From Streptomyces coeruleorubidus (GTDB lineage: Bacteria > Actinomycetota > Actinomycetes > Streptomycetales > Streptomycetaceae): a stretch of DNA of 64,000 nt. Positions 57,056-64,000 of this stretch are shown here, one piece after another (within the stretch, counting starts at the first letter, position 1; every line of letters begins with the position of its first letter). Location of the stretch: positions 5,394,001 to 5,458,000 of the forward strand of contig NZ_CP118527.1 of NCBI RefSeq assembly GCF_028885415.1, in the 5' to 3' direction. The translations under genes and the position numbers were made by a program. The notes under the pieces were generated by a model. It had not been told where the DNA came from. It saw nothing but the letters and a program-made list of their open reading frames with translations, and did no database searches.

Positions 57056-58690
57056 ATGGACACAAGGCGCACTCCACGCTCCGCCTCCCGCCCCGTCTCC
57101 CGTTCCGGCGGCCTGCACCGCCGGGCCCGCAGCGGAGTCAGGACCGCGGCCGGCCTCCTCGCCACGGCCGCGCTGCTCCTCTCCGCCTGCTCCTCCGGGA
57201 GCTCGACGACGTCCGCCACTGCTGCGGCACAGGAAGCGGCACTGGTCGCGCTGCCGCGGTCCACCCCCGCGGCGCTCACGCCGTACTACGAACAGAAGCC
57301 GGCCTGGCGCGGCTGCGGCGTCCCCGGCTTCCAGTGCGCCACGATCAAGGCACCGCTCGACTACGCCGAGCCCACCGGCGCAGACATCCGGCTCGCCGTC
57401 ACCCGCAAGAAGGCCACGGGCCCGGGGAAGCGGCTGGGCTCGCTGCTCGTGAACCCCGGCGGGCCGGGCGGCTCGGCGATCGGCTACGTCCAGGCGTACG
57501 CGGGTATCGGCTACCCGGCCGAGGTCCGCGCCCGCTACGACATGGTGGCGGTCGACCCGCGCGGCGTGGCCCGCAGCGAGCCCGTCGAGTGCCTGGACGG
57601 GCCGGAGATGGACACGTACACGCGGACGGACGCCACGCCCGACGACGCCAAGGAGACCGACGGACTGGTCGAGGCGTACCGGACGTTCGCCGAGGGCTGC
57701 GGCGCGGACTCGCCCCGGCTGCTGCGCCATGTGTCCACGGTGGAGGCGGCCCGTGACATGGACATCGTGCGTGCGGTGCTCGGCGACGAGAAGCTGAACT
57801 TCGTAGGCGCCTCCTACGGCACCTTCCTCGGCGCGACGTACGCAGGGCTCTTCCCGGACCGGACGGGCCGGCTGGTGCTGGACGGCGCGATCGACCCGTC
57901 GCTGCCGGCCCGGCGGCTGAACCTCGAACAGACGGCGGGCTTCGAGACGGCGTTCCGGTCGTTCGCGCGGGACTGCGTACGGCACGAGGACTGTCCGCTG
58001 GGCGGCGCGGGCACCCCGCCCGATCAGGTCGGCGAGAACCTCAAGGCGTTCTTCGAGAAGCTGGACGCGCGGCCGGCCGCCACCGGCGACCCCGACGGCC
58101 GCCGCCTCACCGAGTCGCTCGCCACCACCGGCGTGATCGCGGCCATGTACGACCAGGGCGCCTGGCAGCAGCTGCGCGAGGCGCTGACGTCCGCGATGAA
58201 GGAGAACGACGGCTCCGGGCTGCTCGTCCTCTCCGACGGCTACTACGAGCGGGACGCCGACGGCGGCTACAGCAACCTGATGTTCGCCAACGCGGCCGTG
58301 AACTGCCTCGACCTGCCGCCCGCCTTCGACACCCCCGACGAGGCGCGCAGGGCGCTCCCCGAGTTCCACAAGGCGTCCCCGGTCTTCGGCGAGGGCCTGG
58401 CGTGGGCCGCCCTGAACTGCGCGTACTGGCCGGTGCACGCCACGGGCGAGCCGCACCGCATCGAGGCGAAGGGCGCCGCCCCGATCGTCGTGGTCGGCAC
58501 CACCCGCGACCCCGCGACCCCGTACCGCTGGGCGCAGGCCCTGGCCGGCCAGCTCTCCTCGGCCCGCCTCCTCACCTACGAGGGCGACGGCCACACGGCG
58601 TACGGCCGCGGCAGCTCCTGCGTCGACCGGACGATCAACGCGTACCTCCTGCGCGGCACCCCTCCCACGGACGGGAAGCGCTGCTCGTAA
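57056..58690 (+). CDS. Secreted lipoprotein alpha/beta hydrolase, tripeptidyl-aminopeptidase type
   Basis: 544 residues; TACGCT ends 6 bases before the ATG (leaderless type). A long basic leader, hydrophobic core and lipobox LSAC (Cys about 44) predict a lipid-anchored exported protein. The body belongs to the Tap/SlpD group of Streptomyces: LLVNPGGPGGSAIGY (oxyanion), FVGASYGTFLGATYA (nucleophile Ser about 251), TTRDPATPYRWA (Asp) and EGDGHTAYG (His). It removes N-terminal tripeptides from extracellular proteins or acts on similar substrates. Followed by a terminator. Confidence 0.9.
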   Translation: MDTRRTPRSASRPVSRSGGLHRRARSGVRTAAGLLATAALLLSACSSGSSTTSATAAAQEAALVALPRSTPAALTPYYEQKPAWRGCGVPGFQCATIKAPLDYAEPTGADIRLAVTRKKATGPGKRLGSLLVNPGGPGGSAIGYVQAYAGIGYPAEVRARYDMVAVDPRGVARSEPVECLDGPEMDTYTRTDATPDDAKETDGLVEAYRTFAEGCGADSPRLLRHVSTVEAARDMDIVRAVLGDEKLNFVGASYGTFLGATYAGLFPDRTGRLVLDGAIDPSLPARRLNLEQTAGFETAFRSFARDCVRHEDCPLGGAGTPPDQVGENLKAFFEKLDARPAATGDPDGRRLTESLATTGVIAAMYDQGAWQQLREALTSAMKENDGSGLLVLSDGYYERDADGGYSNLMFANAAVNCLDLPPAFDTPDEARRALPEFHKASPVFGEGLAWAALNCAYWPVHATGEPHRIEAKGAAPIVVVGTTRDPATPYRWAQALAGQLSSARLLTYEGDGHTAYGRGSSCVDRTINAYLLRGTPPTDGKRCS

Positions 58691-58702
58691 CCGCTGCGCC
58701 CG

Positions 58703-58726
58703 GCCCCGGAGGGTCGCCTCCGGGGC
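58703..58726 (+). terminator. Terminator after the peptidase gene
   Basis: A perfect 10-base-pair stem (GCCCCGGAGG and its complement) with loop GTCG, 13 bases after the stop. Confidence 0.65.
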
Positions 58727-58753
58727 TGGTACGGAGCACCCTCGGAAACTGTG

Positions 58754-58759
58754 TAGACT
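58754..58759 (+). promoter_or_regulatory. Candidate -10 box of tRNA-Thr
   Basis: TAGACT lies 38 bases before the tRNA and has a good Streptomyces -10 form. No equally clear -35 is visible at 17-18 bases upstream. Confidence 0.35.
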
Positions 58760-58797
58760 TACCGTCGTTGCCGATCGCACCATAGTGCGGACAGCGC

Positions 58798-58871
58798 GCC
58801 GCCTTAGCTCAGATGGCCAGAGCAACGCACTCGTAATGCGTAGGTCTCGGGTTCGAATCCCGAAGGCGGCT
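58798..58871 (+). tRNA. tRNA-Thr(CGT)
   Basis: Acceptor GCCGCCT/AGGCGGC with discriminator T, then encoded CCA. D-arm GCTC-AGATGGCCA-GAGC, anticodon stem ACGCA/TGCGT with loop CTCGTAA (anticodon CGT), T-arm CTCGGG-TTCGAAT-CCCGA. It lies on the plus strand; no attachment-site repeat or integrase is seen downstream in the window. Confidence 0.95.
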
Positions 58872-58879
58872 CCACTGAA

Positions 58880-58908
58880 GCCCAGCTCAAACCAGGTTTG
58901 AGCTGGGC
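58880..58908 (+). terminator. Terminator after tRNA-Thr
   Basis: A stem of 13 pairs (GCCCAGCTCAAAC and its complement) closing on a 3-base loop and followed by ATTTTC, a classical intrinsic terminator. The next 265 bases show no gene. Confidence 0.85.
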
Positions 58909-59174
58909 ATTTTCGTTCAGCGGATGCGACGGCGGGAACTCCCCGGGATGCACGGGATGGTGGCGTGGCGCAGCCACCCGGAGCCCCGCTACCCCCAGCC
59001 CGCCGAGCCACACCAGGCCGAGTCCCACCACGGCGGCTGGAAAGTAAGGGACTTCGCACCGCACCGACTGCTCTGTGCCCACCCCTCCACCATGATCGCC
59101 CCTGTCATCGAGGCGCGGACAGGGCGAGGGAGGGGAGGCGGTGAGGGGTTGGGGCGTGAGGGTACCGGCCCGCC

Positions 59175-59477
59175 CTACAGCACGTCCGCGGCGTGCAGCG
59201 CCGCGTAGGCCGGGATGATCAGGGCGCAGGCGAGCCACCAGGAGAACAGGCGGTAGCGGACCAGCAGGCGGAAACCGGCGATGGCGACGGCGCCCCACGC
59301 CAGTGACATCAACAGGGAGGGAATCGCGTCCTGGAACCTTTCCGCTGTCGTCCGCTCACCGAACCCCCACCCGGCGAAACTTGCCGCGACTACTGATGCA
59401 ATCAGGAAGAGGCCCAGAAAGGCCAGTCCCAGCACCCAGCGAATGATCCGTATGGCGACCGTCTGCTGCTCGTTCAT
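59175..59477 (-). CDS. Small hypothetical membrane protein
   Basis: 100 residues from the ATG at 59477 (AGGAAAG upstream). Three hydrophobic segments: IIRWVLGLAFLGLFLIASVV, a middle one around SLLMSLAWGAVAIAGF, and LFSWWLACALIIPAYAAL. Family not recognised. It is the last gene of the minus-strand cassette below tRNA-Thr and is separated from the secreted-protein gene by about 100 bases. Confidence 0.7.
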   Translation of the reverse strand: MNEQQTVAIRIIRWVLGLAFLGLFLIASVVAASFAGWGFGERTTAERFQDAIPSLLMSLAWGAVAIAGFRLLVRYRLFSWWLACALIIPAYAALHAADVL

Positions 59478-59574
59478 GTCGTCTTTCCTGTGGGATGACG
59501 GGCCGTGGACAGGCGCGGAACCTTCGGCCGAAGCCGCAGGCCCGCGCCGGTCCGCGGCGCGTACGGCGTTCTTC

Positions 59575-60858
59575 TCAGCGGGTGTACTGGTACTGGTGTG
59601 CCGAGCAGCCGCCCATCCAGCCCGCGAGGCACTTCGGGTCATCCAGTGGGTGATCGAAGACCAGCTTCAGGTAGTAGGTCCCGTCGGAGTACTGGTCGTA
59701 ACGGTAGAACTGGTGATTCGGCATCTTGTCGTGGGCGCCGTAGATCCAGTGCGAACCGTTCTGATAGAGGTCCTGCTGGTTGTCGTAGCTGATATCGGCG
59801 ATCCCGGTGCAGTACGGGTTGCCGACATTGTGCTCGATCACCGTGCGGGCATACCGGCCGTCGTTCTGCAGCGGCCGGATGATGAAGCCGTCACCGCCGG
59901 CCGTGCGCTGGGAGTCGTAGTAGTACGTGCTCCCCGCCTTCCGATAGCGCTTGGTGGGGCTGATGCCCTTCGAGGTCCAGGTCGAGGCGCTGGTCCAGTA
60001 GTGGTTGGACGCGGCCTTGGTGCGGTACTTCCCGGTGTCGTAGCCGGTGCTCCGGCCGTCGCCGGAGAACCAGGGGGCGTTGTCGTCGGCCGACTCGCAG
60101 GGGAAGCCGAAGCTCCAGCTCTCCCCCTGCAGATAGCTCATGGGGATGTACGTCTCGTACGTCGTACGGGACGTCGTCAGGGTGCGGACGTTCGCGGGCA
60201 GTGTGTCGCCGGGCTGGGCGTCGCTGGGGGTCTGCGATACGTCCGTGGTGGCCGGGGTCACCTCGACGCCGTAGGTGGAGCGGGTGACGGTGTCCGCGGT
60301 GACCTCCTCGGCGGGCAGGTCCAGCTCGGCGTCGATCGTGTACTCGGCGGTCTCGCCCAGCGCCGTCTCGGTCCGCAGCTGGACGGCGGCGGTCGTGGTG
60401 AGCTTCGTGCCGTCGGCCGTGATCTCGTAGTCGGCCGCGTCCGGCAGGGCGCCCCAGCCGAGGGTGGTGCCGGTGGGGCTGGTGACGGCGGTGAGCGGGG
60501 TCAGGCCCGAGGCCGCGTCGGGGACGGTGGCCAGCGTCTTGGCGACCAGGCGCGGGCCCTGCTCGGTCAGCGCGACGACGAGGACGGAGACGGAGGTCGG
60601 GGCCTGGACGGGGAGCGTGGCGGCGGTCTGCTCGCCGCGCCAGAGCACCTCGTGTGCCCGGTCGTCGATGACGAGGTAGGCGGTGGCGCCGGAGACGGCG
60701 GACCACCTCAGATTGATGCCGTTGTCGGTGACGGAGACGGCCGCCGGGGCCGCGGAGGTGGCGGCCTGCGTCGGCATCGCGCCGCCGAGCAGCAGGCCGG
60801 CGGCGAGCACCGGCGCGAGGAGGGAGCGGCGCAGCCGCCGGGCGGGGTGGGATCTCAT
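59575..60858 (-). CDS. Secreted protein with FN3-like N-terminus and unknown C-terminal domain
   Basis: 427 residues with a Sec signal peptide (LLAPVLAAGLLLGGAMPTQA, cleavage about residue 32). Residues 40-160 look like one or two fibronectin-III-type repeats (INLRWSAVSGATAYLVIDD, TTLGWGALPDAADYEITAD). The C-terminal half (about 230-427) contains ETYIPMSYL, WFSGDGRSTGYDTGKYRTKA and NHQFYRYDQYSDGTYYLKL, with four cysteines; it resembles the DUF3238 group, which I cannot confirm. The gene follows the caspase-like gene by 23 bases on the same strand, so it is probably in the same operon. Confidence 0.7.
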   Translation of the reverse strand: MRSHPARRLRRSLLAPVLAAGLLLGGAMPTQAATSAAPAAVSVTDNGINLRWSAVSGATAYLVIDDRAHEVLWRGEQTAATLPVQAPTSVSVLVVALTEQGPRLVAKTLATVPDAASGLTPLTAVTSPTGTTLGWGALPDAADYEITADGTKLTTTAAVQLRTETALGETAEYTIDAELDLPAEEVTADTVTRSTYGVEVTPATTDVSQTPSDAQPGDTLPANVRTLTTSRTTYETYIPMSYLQGESWSFGFPCESADDNAPWFSGDGRSTGYDTGKYRTKAASNHYWTSASTWTSKGISPTKRYRKAGSTYYYDSQRTAGGDGFIIRPLQNDGRYARTVIEHNVGNPYCTGIADISYDNQQDLYQNGSHWIYGAHDKMPNHQFYRYDQYSDGTYYLKLVFDHPLDDPKCLAGWMGGCSAHQYQYTR

Positions 60859-60881
60859 GATGTCGCTCTACTCACGTTCGT

Positions 60882-62360
60882 TCAGGCCGTGGTGCGGGAG
60901 AGAGCCTCGCCGGTGCGGGCGTCGATCTCGACTCGGTCCGCGTCCGGGACGCGGGCCTCGGACCAGCCAGTCAGGCCACGGTCGAAGGTGACCGTCCAGC
61001 GGCTGGCGTTCCAGGTGTCGGCCACCACCGTGGCGGCCGTGGTGCGGTCGCCGGTCAGCTCGCGGGCCGTGGCCTCGGCCTGCTCGGCGGTCACCGGGAA
61101 GGCGGCGCTGTCGGCCGTGCCCCGGGCGGCGGAGAAGTAGACGACCGCGCCGGTGCGCTGGTCCAGCTCCACCGTCACCTCACGGGCGGCGTCCCGGCCT
61201 TCGGCGACGGTCCGCCAGCGCAGCAGCCGCACCGCGTCGCCCTCGACGTGGCTGACGGTCTCGTCGGTGACCAGCCGCCAGTCCGGGCCGAAGCCGGGGA
61301 CGTTGGTCTGCGCGAAGTCCTGGGCGGCGGTACGGGCCTCGGCGGCGGAGAGCGTCACCTCGCCCTCGGTCGACGGGGTGCCCACGGCGTCCAGGACGGT
61401 GCCGTCCTGCCGCTGCCGGTACTGGACGCCCTGGGCGGTCGTCACATCCGTCAGCTCGACGCCGTCCGGGCCCTCGGTGGTGGTGGACGCGGCGGGGGTG
61501 AGCCGGCTGAAGTTGGTGAAGGGGAGGGTGGCGAGCGGCTGGCTGTTCAGCGGCTCACCGTTCCCGGTGGGCTTGAGATGGACGCCGGCCGGGTTGCTGA
61601 CGGCGCCCCGGATCACGTAGTTGTTCCAGCCCCCGGCGCTGCCCTCCTTGGCCACCAGGTCGGTACGGGCCCGGGACAGCGCGGTGCTGATCGTCACGCC
61701 GGTCTTGGCGTGGTAGCCGAAGCGGTCCCAGAAGTAGTTGCCCGAGTAGTTGGTCGAGCTGATCGACGTTCCGGAGGAGGTCGCCGGGAAGTAGACCAGG
61801 CCGCTGAAGCTGATGACCGAGTCGACGCCCCGGGACACGGCGGCGTCGTTGAAGTTGCCCCACGAGCCGTTCAGCGAGGTGTAGCAGCCGGCCAGCACCA
61901 TCAGCCGCATGTCGTCCACCTCGGCGTACGGGAAGTACTCGGAGACGAGGCGGAGGTTGGCGTACGGGCTGACCACGTCGGTGGCCGTACCGGCGGCCAG
62001 GATCTCGTCCTTGGGGTCGGTGGGACCCTCGTCGGTCTGGAAGATCCCGGCGTTGGCGTGGCCGAACAGGCCGAGGACGGCGGCCCCGCTGCCGTCGTTG
62101 AAGGTGTTCGTCGCGCTGCGGCCGCCGGTGTAGCCGAGGGCGTCGTAGCCCATCGCGGTCGCGGCGCTGGTGAAGCCGGTGACGCTGTAGCGGCTGTCCA
62201 GGCCGTCGTTGTAGCGCTGCCCGACGTTCACGCCGGACGCGGCCTGGGACGGGGACGACAGCAGCGTCGCCGACGCCACACCGGCCAGCGCCAGGGCGAG
62301 CCCGCCGCGCAGGGCGCGCGTTACGGCGCCGCTGCCCCCTCCGTTTCTGCTTCGAGCCAC
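60882..62360 (-). CDS. Secreted caspase-fold-like protein with PepSY-type C-terminus
   Basis: 492 residues from the GTG at 62360, with AAGGAGAG 7 bases upstream; a TTG seven codons earlier has no such site. A signal peptide ends about residue 41. Residues about 45-260 show the pattern of caspase-like peptidases: hydrophobic strand plus LGLFGHANAGIF (His101) and MRLMVLAGCYTSLNG (Cys159), with VDSVISFSGLVYF as a later strand and GNYFWDRFGYHAK beyond. Residues about 320-492 look like two PepSY-type repeats (EARTAAQDFAQTN, QAEATARELTGD), which often inhibit proteases in cis. The start lies inside the 3' end of the sigma gene. Peptidase function is inferred; the fold match is by motif only. Confidence 0.65.
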   Translation of the reverse strand: MARSRNGGGSGAVTRALRGGLALALAGVASATLLSSPSQAASGVNVGQRYNDGLDSRYSVTGFTSAATAMGYDALGYTGGRSATNTFNDGSGAAVLGLFGHANAGIFQTDEGPTDPKDEILAAGTATDVVSPYANLRLVSEYFPYAEVDDMRLMVLAGCYTSLNGSWGNFNDAAVSRGVDSVISFSGLVYFPATSSGTSISSTNYSGNYFWDRFGYHAKTGVTISTALSRARTDLVAKEGSAGGWNNYVIRGAVSNPAGVHLKPTGNGEPLNSQPLATLPFTNFSRLTPAASTTTEGPDGVELTDVTTAQGVQYRQRQDGTVLDAVGTPSTEGEVTLSAAEARTAAQDFAQTNVPGFGPDWRLVTDETVSHVEGDAVRLLRWRTVAEGRDAAREVTVELDQRTGAVVYFSAARGTADSAAFPVTAEQAEATARELTGDRTTAATVVADTWNASRWTVTFDRGLTGWSEARVPDADRVEIDARTGEALSRTTA

Positions 62361-63538
62361 TGAGTGACCTCTCCTTCGCAACTGCTGCCACTGCTGGTGG
62401 CACTGTCAGCTGCTCTACGGGGAGAGGCGGGGCTTGTGTCGCACGGATTCGCGATTTTTTCGCTGCCCTCTTCGACGGCCGGCGGTGGGGTGGTGCCGGT
62501 GGCCTCGGCGGCCGCCGCCGAAGCCGCGTCCCCGGCGCCCAGAATGTCCGGCTCCGGCAGGGCGAGCCCCGTGACCTCCGGCAGCCCAGGCGTACCCGGC
62601 AACGCCGGACCGGCCACCTCCGGCAGTCCCGGTGCCCCCGGCAGCCCCTGGCCGCCGGGCTCCCCGTGGCCGCCCGGCTCCCCCTGCGTCCCTGGCACCC
62701 CCGGGATGCCCGTCCCGTTGTCGCCCGGACCCGGTAGCGCGCCACCGTAGGGCAGCCCCGCACCGGGGTCGCCCGCAGGGGTGGCCGCACCCTTCGGCGC
62801 CTCCGCCTCCAGGACCGTTTGTGCGACCGGGCTGCCCGGCACCGGGCGCCCCGGACCGCTCCCCGGCGCGGGGTCGGCCGCACCCGGGGCGAGCAGGGTC
62901 AGCCCGGCGAGCGTCAGCGTCACGGCGGCCGTCACCAGCGGCGCCGCTCCGGCCGGTACGCCACCGCCCACCCCGGTCGAGCGGCTGCCCCGCCACGGCC
63001 ACAGCAGGAGGGCCAGGGTCCCGGCCAGCACGCCGCGCAGCGTCTTGCGGGCGCGGGCCAGCAGTGACTGAACCGCCTGGTAGCTGAGCCCCATCCGCTG
63101 TGCGATCTGCCCCAGCTCCAGGCCCTGTGCCTGCAGCCCGAGCGCCTCGGCCTGCCGCCCGGGCAGTTCCTCCCGGCCACGCCGGGTGAGCCAGTGCGCC
63201 TCGGCCCGGTCGCACACCCGGTCCTCGACGGTGACGTACCCGGGCAGCCCCCGCGCCGCCCGCCGGTGTACCTCCGCCTCCCGGACGACCTGACGGTGCC
63301 GGTCGACGCACAGCCGCATCGTCACCGTGGTCAGCCAGCCGCCGAGCCGTTGGTCGTCCAGCTCCGGCCGTTCCATGGCCCGCACCATCGCCTCGTGCAC
63401 GGCGTCCTCGGCGTCCTCCGGGCTGGCCGACCGCCGCCGGGCCACCCGCAGCAGCGCCTCCCGGTGCCCCCAGATCCGCTGCCACCGCTCGGCCCGCTCC
63501 CGTTCCCCCGCCGCCCCCGCCTCGCCGTACGTGCTCAC
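62321..63538 (-). CDS. Sigma-70-family (ECF-like) factor with membrane segment and collagen-like tail
   Basis: 405 residues from the GTG at 63538 with GGGAGG upstream. Sigma region 2 spans about 28-88 (SPEDAEDAVHEAMVRAMER, LGGWLTTVTMRLCVDRHRQ) and region 4 about 118-167 (ELGQIAQRMGLSYQAVQSLL). After it come a short hydrophobic stretch (169-182), a clear membrane helix (about 198-218), a Pro/Gly-rich region with ten uninterrupted Gly-X-Y triplets (277-306), and an end with two cysteines (366, 387). The membrane part puts the tail outside the cell, which would tether the sigma factor and hold it inactive until released. It overlaps the next gene by 40 bases. Confidence 0.8.
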   Translation of the reverse strand: MSTYGEAGAAGERERAERWQRIWGHREALLRVARRRSASPEDAEDAVHEAMVRAMERPELDDQRLGGWLTTVTMRLCVDRHRQVVREAEVHRRAARGLPGYVTVEDRVCDRAEAHWLTRRGREELPGRQAEALGLQAQGLELGQIAQRMGLSYQAVQSLLARARKTLRGVLAGTLALLLWPWRGSRSTGVGGGVPAGAAPLVTAAVTLTLAGLTLLAPGAADPAPGSGPGRPVPGSPVAQTVLEAEAPKGAATPAGDPGAGLPYGGALPGPGDNGTGIPGVPGTQGEPGGHGEPGGQGLPGAPGLPEVAGPALPGTPGLPEVTGLALPEPDILGAGDAASAAAAEATGTTPPPAVEEGSEKIANPCDTSPASPRRAADSATSSGSSCEGEVTQWLEAETEGAAAP

Positions 63539-64000
63539 CGGCCCCCCTCCCTTCCGCCGCGCGTCGGCAGCGACCGTCCGTACTTCCGCACGGAACCTAA
63601 CCAACCCGAAGTCGATCAGAAGGGGTGGGGCCCGGTGGGCGTCCTCCGGATGGCGGGCGGGGCAGCGCTTGCCTCCAGTCCGCCGCCGACCGGCTCGTGC
63701 ACCGACATTCAACGCATCGGCCGCATTGAACGGGAGGTCGTCGCCGCGGCATCCGGCTGACGCCGCCGTACCCGCCCTACCACCGGTGGCACGGCCAACT
63801 CGCGGCCGGCCGGTTCTCACCCGAGCCGGAGAACCGGCCGCTGTTCCTTCTCAGGGGCCCGCTGTGGGCCGCCCTGCGCCGGGAGGCCGGTCGGACGGCC
63901 GGGGCTCTCCGGTGTTCCGGCTGTCGCGATCACCGGCCCCGCCGCCGACATGAGGGTCACTTGGGCTTTGGTCGTCGCGGGATTGCATCTTGAGATCTCG
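63539..64000. other. Upstream region of the sigma gene, no supported gene
   Basis: 462 bases. No frame has both a start with a ribosome binding site and a convincing protein. A 12-base-pair hairpin (CGGCCGGTTCTC and its complement, 63807-63840) with a 10-base loop stands in the middle; it may be a terminator for a gene beyond the window. Promoters for the minus-strand sigma gene should lie near 63560-63700. Confidence 0.5.

Noticed and set aside
63640-63760. Short plus-strand frame (about 40 codons) upstream of the sigma gene
   Set aside because: No ribosome binding site, no recognisable motif, and it overlaps the expected promoter region of the sigma gene.
58798-64000. tRNA-Thr as border of a genomic island
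   Set aside because: The genes below it are unusual, but no integrase, no repeated tRNA end and no shift in codon use is visible inside the window.

Overview
The window is very GC-rich, with strong G/C bias in third codon positions, and reads as a Streptomyces chromosome. The evidence is the run wblA, crp, bldG, a long-form hppA, the tmk fusion and a TTG-started topA, several starts of leaderless type, and tRNA genes with typical actinobacterial neighbours. From memory, the gene order also follows the Mycobacterium tuberculosis segment from about Rv3644c (holB) to Rv3682 (ponA2), so most of the window is an old conserved actinobacterial block interrupted by newer insertions.

Layout. 1-5625 is the right-hand part of an integrated actinomycete element (AICE type): a truncated FtsK-like transfer gene running in frame into a TGT/DpdA-like base-exchange enzyme, a primase-polymerase, a P-loop helicase, a cluster of GCGTCAC iterons, an excisionase and a tyrosine integrase next to tRNA-Pro(CGG). 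5746-14781 holds a Pr6Pr membrane protein, a phosphoesterase, a YqeY protein, a class A penicillin-binding protein, wblA, two ArsA-type ATPases, a DUF4177 protein and RidA. An IS630 element (14781-15965) lies at the RidA stop codon. 16064-27545 carries NUDIX, MBL-fold, crp, nth, CoA-type NUDIX, a MarP-like protease, an alpha/beta hydrolase, a holin-like protein, nhaA and acs. 27922-34100 carries a SulP-carbonic anhydrase fusion, a deacetylase-like lipoprotein, a degenerate Fic protein and a HAD hydrolase. 34518-39558 is a compact Tad pilus/secretion operon headed by ssd. 39700-45891 has an MrfA-like helicase, bldG with its RsbW-like partner, and hppA. 46104-58690 has a lipoprotein, a methyltransferase, topA, tmk, holB and a secreted peptidase. 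tRNA-Thr(CGT) follows.

58909-64000 is the least ordinary chromosomal part. It holds a minus-strand cassette of a sigma factor with its own membrane segment and collagen-like tail, an overlapping secreted protein with a caspase-fold His/Cys pattern plus PepSY-like repeats, a secreted protein of unknown function, and a small membrane protein. This cassette and the base-exchange gene of the mobile element are the best candidates for something undescribed.

A second theme is short tandem repeats (11, 16, 20, 36 and 79 bp) just downstream of genes, in three cases including copies of the gene's own stop-codon region. No CRISPR array, rRNA or riboswitch was recognised.
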